From: Chloroflexota bacterium
Lineage (GTDB): Bacteria > Chloroflexota > Anaerolineae > Promineifilales > Promineifilaceae
DNA length: 44,851 nucleotides
Direction: 5' to 3'
Assembly: GCA_020629055.1 (NCBI GenBank)
Contig: JAHDEB010000024.1
Location: 1,761 to 46,611, forward strand
Shown one piece after another: positions 1 to 7,158 of this stretch. Position 1 is the stretch's first letter; each line of letters starts with the position of its first letter. The translations under genes were made by a program, and so were the position numbers. The notes beneath the pieces were generated by a model that saw only the letters and a list, made by a program, of their open reading frames with translations, ran no database searches and was not told the DNA's origin.

Positions 1-60
1 ATCGCTAAAGATAGTCTTAAAGTGTGAACTCGACTTCAACAAGCTGTGCTAATAAATTAG

Positions 61-150
61 CCCTAGCAGAACTTCGTTCTGCACGTAAGCGAAACGACGC
101 TCAGTCTACACTTGACAGCGGAGGCTGAGCTTGTCGAATCTGGAATTCGC
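61..150. repeat. Degenerate palindromic intergenic elements
   Basis: Bases 1-177 hold no gene. GCAGAAC at 66-72 and GTTCTGC at 76-82 form a 7-bp hairpin with a 3-nt loop. Further on, GGCTGAGCTTGTCGAA (about 123-138) resembles a small palindromic repeat I associate with intergenic DNA of several environmental bacteria; that link is from memory, not a search. The hairpin could also terminate the leftward gene that ends at 178, but it has no T-run. Confidence 0.35.
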
Positions 151-177
151 AGTTGCCAAAAACCAAACTTATATTTG

Positions 178-3100
178 TTAATGTCTAGCAAAAACTTCGG
201 GGCAAATATCTTGAAAGATTATCCAATCTGGATAATCTTCTAGAATAGATTTTGAGATCGCTTTCACTCCAAACTTTTTTAAAGTTGATTTAACAAGAAT
301 TTCAATCTCCCTATCCGTTTGATTTTTCTGGAGGCCTTGGCGGCTCTTCAAAGCAGAAGCAAAGTAATTCAGTGAAGTTTCAAACACATCGTCTATCAAA
401 TGTGCTCTGCCTAATAACAGCAGTGATTTTGCTTGACCGGCAATATTATTTAATTCTTTAAATCTAACCATGCATTGATCTAAAAAATAAAGAGCTTGTC
501 GCTTGTCTTTTGCGGCAATTCGATTCCACCCCAAATTTTGATAAGCAATTGCAATTGCTATTTGATCACCATAATTCTGTGCAAATCGTAAAACCTCGTC
601 AAGGTATCCCGCGCTTTTTTCAAATTGATTTTGTTCAATAGAAATCAAACTTAGGTTGTTCAAAATATTAATAATAGCCTGTGCATCCCCTATTTTTTCA
701 TTTAAAAAATATGCTTTTTCAAGCACATCAGTTGCCTTTGTATACTCTTTTTCGTTCAGGAAAACAACACCTTGATTATTGAGAGACTGAGCCAAACGTT
801 TAAGGTTATTCGTCTTTTCCCAATGCTTTGCCGCCTTTCCTAACAACTTAATTGCGTCATCTGGTTGGCTTTGATGATAACTAACAATGCCTAGGTGATA
901 TTGAGTGGAAGCCACAATTTCAAGTAAATCAAGGTTCTTTGCATCTTCCCTAACTACGTCAAGAAGTTTAGTTGCCTCATCATACTTTTCTGTCCGCCAA
1001 AGCAATTCCCCCCAAGACAACCCCATTAAACCTTCAATCGCGGGAAAATTATTGGTAGATTCAAAATATCGGTCAATAAGTCCCAACGCCGAGTCATATT
1101 CAGACATGCGAACCAGGGCGCGAATTTGATGGGTGCGCAGGGTTAAAACAGTTTCATCGGCCGACCCTCTCTCTTTTTCAAAAACCCCAGCCGTTGTCGC
1201 AAAGCGTTCGGCCGCCTCGCGATAATAGCCGCGCAGTTCATAAAACGTTGACAACGGCTCGATGGCGGGCAAAAGCAGATCACTGTCTAGCTGATCTGCG
1301 GCCGTTTGCCACGCCGAACGAATGTTGTCTAAATCCTGCGTGATTTCGGCCGCGGGGTCCTGCGGCCGAGGGCCTATTAAATCTTTCGCCTGTTGAGCGA
1401 CAAAGTTCAAATAGTAATAGCTGTGCCGATCTCGAACCCCTAACCCCGTAAACTCCATCCTTTTTTCAGCGGCAAACTGACGCACCAGTTCATGCAGGCT
1501 ATACCGGCCGCTCTCATCCCGTTGCAGCAGGGATTTTTCGGCCAATACATTCAGCAACACCACCGGACCGCCGGTCACTGTGTCGGCCGCGGCGGGCCAA
1601 AAGCCCCCTCGAAAAACGGCACACAATGCGAAGACCCGCTGTTCGTCAGCGGCTAACAGTGTCCATGAATTTTCAAAAACCGCCCGCATACTCTGATGCC
1701 GTTTGGGTATATCTCGAAAACGGACCGAAACCGTGTCAAACGATTGCTGAACTGACTTTAACAGATCAGACAAAGACTGTTGGCGCAAACCGGCCGCGGC
1801 TAATTCTAGTGCCAGTGGGACGCCGCCCAAAAGGTGGACCAGCTCGGTCACATGGGTGACGTGATCCTCGTCACCCAGTTCGAAATCGCCGGTTGCCCGC
1901 TGCGCCCGGTCGGTAAATAGAGCCACGGCCGGATTGTGAGATTGGCTATCGGCATCACCGATTTGATCGGGCAAAGTCAGCGGCTTTACCCTGTTCACAG
2001 TCTCCGCCATAAAACCAAGCGGCTCGCGAGACGAAGCTAAAATCATAAGATCTGGAGAAGCCTCGAGCAGCTTTATCAAAAGATTTGCACCCTCTAACAC
2101 ATGTTCGAAGTTGTCAAAAATCAGGAACAGATGCCGATTTTTGACGTGGGTCAGCAGCAGATCTACGGTCGGCGTATTGCTGCTAAGAGACAGGCCGATG
2201 GTTTCGCAAACTAAGGTGGCGATGGCATTCTCAAGCTGATCAGCGTCGTCGCCGGCCGGTACAACCACAAGCGGCACCAGCCAAACACCGTCTTTAAAAC
2301 TGCTGTTAAGACGACGGCCGACCTCAAGTGACAGCCGTGATTTCCCAATCCCCCCTTCACCGACCAGGGTTACGAGCCTTTTGTGAGGGTCATCGACCAA
2401 TCGAATTAGTTTTTTGATGTCTTGGTCTCGGCCGAAATACGAAGTCGTTTCGGCTGGCAAGTTGTTGGGTGAAAATTCTCGGGGTCCGGTCGTCGTGACC
2501 ACCTTGGTAATTTCATGCCCTTCAACGGCCGATTCTCCCTTTTCGATTTGCTGGGCCAGTTCTAAGGTTTCAGGAGTGGGTTCAGCGCCCAACTCATCCC
2601 ATAAAATTGTTTTGCACCGTTCAAACTGGGCCAGCGCGGCCGACCGTTGCCCGCTGTTGGCGAGAGCCAACATTAAATGACGATGGGCGGATTCTCGCCA
2701 AGGTTCAAGCGTTAATAGCCGTGAACCATATTCACGCACCAGTTCGTGCCGCCCCTGAGCCTGGTAGCTCTCTATAATAATGTCTAACACGAGCTGAGCC
2801 TGCTGCAACAGCCGCTCCCGTTGCAGAATCATCCATTCCTCAAACACATAGGCCTCATCCATTTGGATACCTGCCAGCAGGTCACCTTGGTATAGGTCGG
2901 CCGCCTCTTTTAAACGTTTGAGGCAGGTGCTGCAATAGTGAATGTCTTCATGATCATGGGTTTCGCACGTGCTCAGCAGCTGGCGAAAACGGGTTACATC
3001 GCAGAACACGCCGTCTAATGCGGCCGGCTTAAAGCGGATCGTTTGGTTGCTGATTTCAAATAGCTGATCACTTATTTTCCCCCCAGCCGCCTTGTCGATC

Positions 3101-3327
3101 GCCTTGCGCATGCGTGACAAATTAATTCGGAAGTTTTGCCGGGCGGTCTTTTCATCGCTTTCGCTCCATAAAAGGGTTGCAAGTCGGTCACGTGGATGCG
3201 CCAGTCCGTCAGCTCCAGATTCAACAGCAAGATATGCGATCAAAGCTCGTATTTTATTGGTCCGAAATTGGATATCCGTGGTGTGATGTGTGCTGCGGAA
3301 CGACCCCAATAGAGTCAGCTTAAGCAA
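178..3327 (-). CDS. SARP/AfsR-like regulator (winged helix-BTAD-ATPase-TPR)
   Basis: Probable transcriptional activator of 1049 residues. Residues 1-100 form an OmpR-type winged helix, and about 105-260 the BTAD helical domain (YQGDLLAGI, EEWMILQRERLL) that together define SARP regulators. An NB-ARC/STAND ATPase follows: P-loop GEGGIGKS at 323-330, Walker B LIFDNFE near 402-408, an ASSRE sensor motif and a GVPLALELA motif. About 690-1000 are TPR repeats, probably the signal- or partner-binding part. The start is TTG with AAAGGGG about 10 nt upstream. It diverges from a small gene, and 11-bp-period direct repeats of the kind SARPs bind lie between them. The 3' third (178-1140, the TPR part) is visibly more AT-rich and has no CGGCCG, while 1141-3030 has about 16, suggesting a mosaic origin. 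The trigger is unknown. Confidence 0.9.
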   Translation of the reverse strand: MLKLTLLGSFRSTHHTTDIQFRTNKIRALIAYLAVESGADGLAHPRDRLATLLWSESDEKTARQNFRINLSRMRKAIDKAAGGKISDQLFEISNQTIRFKPAALDGVFCDVTRFRQLLSTCETHDHEDIHYCSTCLKRLKEAADLYQGDLLAGIQMDEAYVFEEWMILQRERLLQQAQLVLDIIIESYQAQGRHELVREYGSRLLTLEPWRESAHRHLMLALANSGQRSAALAQFERCKTILWDELGAEPTPETLELAQQIEKGESAVEGHEITKVVTTTGPREFSPNNLPAETTSYFGRDQDIKKLIRLVDDPHKRLVTLVGEGGIGKSRLSLEVGRRLNSSFKDGVWLVPLVVVPAGDDADQLENAIATLVCETIGLSLSSNTPTVDLLLTHVKNRHLFLIFDNFEHVLEGANLLIKLLEASPDLMILASSREPLGFMAETVNRVKPLTLPDQIGDADSQSHNPAVALFTDRAQRATGDFELGDEDHVTHVTELVHLLGGVPLALELAAAGLRQQSLSDLLKSVQQSFDTVSVRFRDIPKRHQSMRAVFENSWTLLAADEQRVFALCAVFRGGFWPAAADTVTGGPVVLLNVLAEKSLLQRDESGRYSLHELVRQFAAEKRMEFTGLGVRDRHSYYYLNFVAQQAKDLIGPRPQDPAAEITQDLDNIRSAWQTAADQLDSDLLLPAIEPLSTFYELRGYYREAAERFATTAGVFEKERGSADETVLTLRTHQIRALVRMSEYDSALGLIDRYFESTNNFPAIEGLMGLSWGELLWRTEKYDEATKLLDVVREDAKNLDLLEIVASTQYHLGIVSYHQSQPDDAIKLLGKAAKHWEKTNNLKRLAQSLNNQGVVFLNEKEYTKATDVLEKAYFLNEKIGDAQAIINILNNLSLISIEQNQFEKSAGYLDEVLRFAQNYGDQIAIAIAYQNLGWNRIAAKDKRQALYFLDQCMVRFKELNNIAGQAKSLLLLGRAHLIDDVFETSLNYFASALKSRQGLQKNQTDREIEILVKSTLKKFGVKAISKSILEDYPDWIIFQDICPEVFARH

Positions 3328-3591
3328 GGTTGATTCGCCCCTTTTTCTATTTCCCCGTTTTCGAAGCTGGTGTCACGACTAGGGTGATATGATCGATAAA
3401 CCAGCCTAAAAAGTCGTGACTTTAAGTGTTTCTTTGATTTTTCAATCTATCACATCATGCTGGTTGAAACACTACCCCCTCTTTATAGAACATGATACCT
3501 GCTTAAATCGGTATCGGCAAAGAAAAAATTACGTTTCGAGTGTCAGGTTTCTATCAAGGATCCTATGCTTATACGGCTCACAAAATTAACT

Positions 3592-3643
3592 CCGTATCCA
3601 ACCAAATTAATTTGGCTACGCTTCGGTCACAGATTGGATACGG
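3592..3643 (+). promoter_or_regulatory. Candidate SARP operator upstream of the 121-aa gene
   Basis: Three related octamers lie exactly 11 bp apart: TTGGCTAC (3612), TCGGTCAC (3623, a weak match) and TTGGATAC (3634). SARP activators are known to bind heptamer direct repeats with 11-bp period just upstream of the -10 box. TTATTC at 3651 is a poor but correctly placed -10. The last copy also forms a 10-bp inverted repeat with CCGTATCCAA at 3592-3601, and the spacer contains the perfect palindrome CCAAATTAATTTGG (3602-3615). The rest of the 430-bp gap (3328-3758) shows nothing else recognisable. Confidence 0.45.
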
Positions 3644-3758
3644 CCTTCAATTATTCTTCTAATCGTCAAGCACAAACAAGCGCCCAACACAACTAAAGTG
3701 ACACCTTTTTTAAAAACAGTTATTGAAAATTCAATTTTAGAATTTCAGGAGAAAAATT

Positions 3759-4124
3759 ATGACCCACGCAATTTCAACCCAAAGCACTTTAATCAGCAAT
3801 GTAATCAGCAACACGTTTGTTATCAGCCGCCCCAATAAAACGATGTCGGCCGATAAAGCGGTAGATCAAGCGTTCAGCGCCTTTGCAATGCGATACCCAT
3901 CGTGGGTCGATGCTCTGTTTGATCAACATTTTGTCGACCAACATCTGAAACCGGTTGTCAAAACAAATTGGAAACGGGGCCGGTCAATTACAGCCCTTGA
4001 TGTTGCCATGCTTTGGGATACTCAGTTTAGTGATAAAAACTTTGACCGCCGTCGTCAAAACCTTGCCGAGTTAAGAGATGCGGCCGGGCTGTTTATCAGC
4101 GAATTAAAGACGCGAATGAGATAG
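3759..4124 (+). CDS. Small hypothetical protein (121 aa)
   Basis: Not recognised. The start is supported by AGGAG seven bases upstream of the ATG. There is no signal peptide or membrane segment, so it is probably cytoplasmic. The first 30 residues are Ser/Thr/Asn-rich and look disordered. The rest is predicted mostly helical, with several aromatic/basic patches (RYPSWVDALFDQHF, KTNWKRGRS, DRRRQNLAELRDAA) and ends in a basic helix. The order helix, TALDVAMLWD, basic helix is loosely compatible with a nucleic-acid or protein adaptor role, but no family can be named. It is a single gene with its own upstream repeats and a downstream terminator. The divergent SARP regulator is the obvious candidate controller. 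Confidence 0.75.
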   Translation: MTHAISTQSTLISNVISNTFVISRPNKTMSADKAVDQAFSAFAMRYPSWVDALFDQHFVDQHLKPVVKTNWKRGRSITALDVAMLWDTQFSDKNFDRRRQNLAELRDAAGLFISELKTRMR

Positions 4125-4224
4125 AAAACGACCGTTGAAACATGGTCCAATTACCGTGGACCGTATCTAATCTATTCTTCTCCACCTCTCGGGACTGTGG
4201 ACAGACGGGCACGAGATAAAACAG

Positions 4225-4266
4225 AAAGAGTGGCTGGAATCAAACGATTCTTCACCACTCTTTTTT
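4225..4266 (+). terminator. Rho-independent terminator of the 121-aa gene
   Basis: AAAGAGTGG and GAATC pair with GATTC and CCACTCTTT around a CAAAC-type loop, with an internal bulge, followed by six T residues (4261-4266). A second inverted repeat, GGTCCA (4144-4149) with TGGACC (4157-4162), lies just after the stop codon without a T-run. Confidence 0.75.
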
Positions 4267-4312
4267 GGTCATATCAATTCAATTTTGGCGAAGCAACACC
4301 CATTAAATTTTC

Positions 4313-4347
4313 TTGGATACGGATTGGATACACCTATTCGATATGAT
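4313..4347 (+). promoter_or_regulatory. Candidate SARP-dependent promoter of the tectonin gene
   Basis: TTGGATAC occurs at 4313 and again at 4324, an exact 11-bp period. TATGAT follows at 4342-4347, about 10-11 bp after the second copy. The 10-mer TTGGATACGG at 4313 is identical to the one at 3634 and, inverted, at 3592. Such direct repeats replacing a -35 box are typical of SARP-activated promoters. Transcription would start near 4354, which excludes the longer in-frame ATG at 4313. Confidence 0.5.
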
Positions 4348-4378
4348 CTATTTATCGAACAAACATAGGAGAAAAAAA

Positions 4379-5338
4379 ATGACTGTGAAAAAATTTAAAT
4401 TGATCAAAGTGGGCAAACAAGGTGGTATGTGGGCTATCGGCAAAGATGATGATCGAATCTACAATTTGGTCGGTGATGCCGGCGTGGTGAGCTGGATTCC
4501 AGACAAGACAGGCAAAGGGGTTTCAATCGCTGCTGGCTTGCATAATCTACTTTGGGCAGTCAATAAAAATGGAGAGATTTGGCGCAAAACCAACGCAGGT
4601 CCTTATACCCCGGAGGGAGAGTGGAACAAAATCACAACCAAATCTGGCAAAAACGATGCGAAATCAATCGCGGCCGACAATGATGGACATGTCTGGTACA
4701 CCCAAACGGATGACAAAATCTTCCGCTCGAAAGATCCCGTCACCGACGAAAAAGCGCCAACTTGGATCGATGGTCCGGAGGGTGGAAAATCAGACAACCT
4801 AGCCCCTTTTAATAGCTCGATTCTTTATTGCACCAACAAAGCTGGTCAAATTTGGCTTCATGCAAATAACGTTTGGACAGAATTAAAAACAAAAAGCAAT
4901 CGGCCAGACGCAAGCATGGTCTCAGTGGGCAATGATCAAACAATCGCCTATGTTGATAAAAGTGGGTCGATTTTTAGATTTAAAGTTCCAAATGAAGGTG
5001 CCGCATTGCCCGATGTAATCGAGTGGGAAAACCGACCGATGGGCAAAGTCAGCATGGTGGCTGTTTACAACAAAGATCTAATTTGGTGCCTAAATACAAA
5101 AGGGGAAGTATGGCGCACGATGCAAAATGGCGTATGGGCTCAGTTGCGCGAAACAACCGGCCGGGTTTGGCGTTACACCGTGAAGCCAAACGACACGCTA
5201 AACGCAGTTGTGATGAAAGAATTCAAACTGACCAAAGCGGAAGACATTACTCGGCAAGCTGACTTAATTGCAGGGCAAAGTGGGCTTTTAAACCCGAATA
5301 TTTTGAAAGTAGGCGACGTTTTACAACTGTATCTATAG
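4379..5338 (+). CDS. Tectonin-type beta-propeller protein with C-terminal LysM
   Basis: A 319-residue protein. Residues about 1-260 are tectonin/tachylectin-like propeller repeats, each with a Trp-rich core (MWAIGKDDRIY-, LLWAVNKNGEIWRK-, HVWYTQTDDKIFRS-, QIWLHANNVW-, LIWCLNTKGEVWR-like). Tectonins bind glycans or lipopolysaccharide-like surfaces. The last 55 residues (RYTVKPNDTL to GDVLQLYL) match LysM, a peptidoglycan/chitin-binding fold. No signal peptide or membrane segment is visible, odd for two surface-binding modules; it could be released by lysis, exported by another route, or act inside the cell. ATG 4379 is chosen because AGGAG lies 7 nt upstream and the candidate promoter lies downstream of the alternative start at 4313. 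It has its own terminator. Confidence 0.85.
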   Translation: MTVKKFKLIKVGKQGGMWAIGKDDDRIYNLVGDAGVVSWIPDKTGKGVSIAAGLHNLLWAVNKNGEIWRKTNAGPYTPEGEWNKITTKSGKNDAKSIAADNDGHVWYTQTDDKIFRSKDPVTDEKAPTWIDGPEGGKSDNLAPFNSSILYCTNKAGQIWLHANNVWTELKTKSNRPDASMVSVGNDQTIAYVDKSGSIFRFKVPNEGAALPDVIEWENRPMGKVSMVAVYNKDLIWCLNTKGEVWRTMQNGVWAQLRETTGRVWRYTVKPNDTLNAVVMKEFKLTKAEDITRQADLIAGQSGLLNPNILKVGDVLQLYL

Positions 5339-5361
5339 CACATCATCCCAAGAGTAATCCG

Positions 5362-5398
5362 GTCAACTGGTTTTTTGAGAGTGATCAGTTGACTTTTT
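5362..5398 (+). terminator. Rho-independent terminator after the tectonin gene
   Basis: GTCAACTG (5362-5369) pairs perfectly with CAGTTGAC (5386-5393) and is followed by TTTTT. It sits 23 bp after the stop codon. It overlaps the 5' end of the next open frame, which supports placing that gene's start at 5422. Confidence 0.8.
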
Positions 5399-5421
5399 CT
5401 AGCACGAAAAGGAGTGTCAAA

Positions 5422-6516
5422 ATGTTTCAAAGACAGTTTAATCTCATCGGAAAGTACAGCGTCATTTTTGTGATGTCATTTTTCGCCATTAGTGGGTCGG
5501 TTTGGGCGGTTCAAGCACAAACGGCCGTACCAACCATTTCAATTACAGAAGTCGATCGCAACAACACCGTCACAATTTCGGGTAAAAACTTTCCGACCAA
5601 TCAAACCTTCAATGTCAGGATGGGGCATTTCGGTACGCTTGGTATCGGTGGAGCCGAATCAACGACAACTGTGAATAGTGGAAATGGGGCATTTACCGCC
5701 AAACTCGCAATACCGGCCGCAGTGCATAACTATAGTCGCATCGCAGTCCGCTTAGAAAATGGGTCAGCCTATAACAGCTACAATTGGTTCTGGAACAATT
5801 CAACAGCGACCGCAGTTCAAACCACAGACGATAAAAAAGTTGTCGTATCAGGCAAGCCGGCTTACAGCGGTATCCCCACAATTGAGTTTATAAAAGTTGA
5901 AGGGGAGCAGGTGACATTTAAAACAAACAACTTCCCACCCAACCAGTTGTTTAGAGTCACAATGGGATCACGCGCTTCGGGCGGTTACAGTGATTTTGTG
6001 ACCACGTTTAATTCAGGGGATGGGGCCAACAAGGAAATGTCGGTTACCATCCCACCCCGAATTGCCCACTATGGTTACATCTGGCTGCGTACCCAAACGA
6101 CACATGTCAATCCGTACAGCGCCTATGTTGGCTTTAACAACCCAGCCGCAGTCTCAAATGTTCAAGCCAAAGTTGATCCACCTGCAGGCAAGCCACCGGT
6201 CGCTAAATTACCCGTTTGGCACGGCACCCCCACCATCAAAATTTGTGGCGTCGCGGCCGGAAACGAGATTACCTTTGTAACCAACAACCTAACAACCAAT
6301 TTAGATTACACGGTGCGGATGAACGCATTTGGAACAATGGGGCATAACGGTTCGGTCGTTGGCACCTTATCACCAGGGGACGATCCATCTGTCAGGGCGA
6401 CATTCAAGATTCCAGCAGCATTTGCCGGACACGGCCGCATAGCCATTCGTTTGGATGCCCCAGGGGGGTACAACGCCTATAACTGGTTCTGGAATTCAAA
6501 TGCCGCTGTTTGCTAG
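5422..6516 (+). CDS. Secreted protein of three tandem Ig-like units
   Basis: A 364-residue exported protein. Residues 1-34 are a Sec signal peptide (hydrophobic VIFVMSFFAISGSVWAV, probable cleavage after VQA). The rest is three copies of a unit of about 105-110 residues. Each begins PTI-I--V, has a -NFPxNQxFxVxMG- segment, a -SGDG- turn and an IP---xxYxxIxxRL strand, and ends GxYxAYNWFWN or a variant. The middle copy is the most divergent (WLRTQ, GFNN) and the third carries an extra Cys pair. The unit looks like an all-beta adhesive or scaffold domain; no named family or catalytic residues are recognised. AAGGAG lies upstream of ATG 5422. No C-terminal anchor or YLP tail is present. It follows the tectonin gene but is separated by a terminator, so it likely has its own transcript. 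Confidence 0.85.
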   Translation: MFQRQFNLIGKYSVIFVMSFFAISGSVWAVQAQTAVPTISITEVDRNNTVTISGKNFPTNQTFNVRMGHFGTLGIGGAESTTTVNSGNGAFTAKLAIPAAVHNYSRIAVRLENGSAYNSYNWFWNNSTATAVQTTDDKKVVVSGKPAYSGIPTIEFIKVEGEQVTFKTNNFPPNQLFRVTMGSRASGGYSDFVTTFNSGDGANKEMSVTIPPRIAHYGYIWLRTQTTHVNPYSAYVGFNNPAAVSNVQAKVDPPAGKPPVAKLPVWHGTPTIKICGVAAGNEITFVTNNLTTNLDYTVRMNAFGTMGHNGSVVGTLSPGDDPSVRATFKIPAAFAGHGRIAIRLDAPGGYNAYNWFWNSNAAVC

Positions 6517-6581
6517 CAGCCTGTTTTCAGGTCTTGTTAATTTGTTCAAATGCATCGACAAACAAGATGAAGGAGACAGCT

Positions 6582-6782
6582 TTGAAGCGAACAAAATCAG
6601 GTGAATTAACCGCTCGGCCGAACAGCAATCGCAAATCATATCTGATTCGCTTTTGGCGCAAAAGTGAAAATGACCGCTGGCAGGTCACACTCGTTTCGGC
6701 CGAGGGTGAATCAAAAATCCACTTTGCAAATTTAGAATCATTTAAAGGGGGCTTGAACAGCTTCCTGAAAGATGGCAATTAA
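6582..6782 (+). CDS. Small basic hypothetical protein (66 aa)
   Basis: TTG 6582 is the likely start because AAGGAG (6570-6575) sits six bases upstream. An in-frame ATG at 6567 overlaps that ribosome site, and a still longer frame from 6510 overlaps the previous gene. The product is basic at its N-terminus (KRTKSGELTARPNSNRKSY), followed by a predicted beta-rich part (YLIRFWRKSENDRWQVTLVS, then KIHFANLESFKGGLNSFL). The pattern beta strands plus a final helix ending in FL suggests a small cytoplasmic fold. It is not recognised. It lies 65 bp after the Ig-like secreted protein in the same direction and could share its transcript. Confidence 0.6.
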   Translation: MKRTKSGELTARPNSNRKSYLIRFWRKSENDRWQVTLVSAEGESKIHFANLESFKGGLNSFLKDGN

Positions 6783-7158
6783 CGGAAATTAAGCTTGGCT
6801 CTTGGTTATAAAAAGAGCTGACAGGTCTAAAACGCAATTCGAAATTTCTTGAAATAAAAGAAACAATAGACCCACTTCTAAAGAATCAAATAAACGACGT
6901 GCTAAATTTTTGATTTAGCCTGATTGAGGTACACTTCATGAGAGGCGAGAATTGGGCCCTCCCCCTATGCGTGCTGTACCCAACGCTTTTTGCAACCACC
7001 CTAATTCACTACAACCGATTATAGACTGTCAAAAATTGGATTAAACCATCCAGATTCTTTGAATTTTCCCGACTTAGACAATTACTGATCAGTCTCGATC
7101 TCATTCTTTCAAGTTGTGCGTCATAGACACAGATAACAACCATCACAGAGGAAAAATC
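6783..7158. other. Gene-free interval with a small hairpin
   Basis: About 375 bp without a supported gene. GCTAAAT (6901-6907) and ATTTAGC (6913-6919) form a 7-bp hairpin with a TTTTG loop, perhaps a weak terminator of the 66-aa gene. No convincing promoter for the downstream protease gene is visible, and no TTGGATAC repeats occur. Confidence 0.5.

Noticed and set aside
4313-4378. Upstream ATG of the tectonin-LysM gene
   Set aside because: It overlaps the tandem repeats and the -10 box; ATG 4379 has an AGGAG site.
4379-5338. Part of a contractile injection system or phage tail (LysM plus propeller)
   Set aside because: No sheath, tube, baseplate or AAA genes are nearby, and tectonin-LysM alone is not diagnostic.
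6938-7024. 28-codon ORF in the spacer before the CLCA-like protease
   Set aside because: No ribosome site, no helix or signal pattern, and codon choice gives no support.
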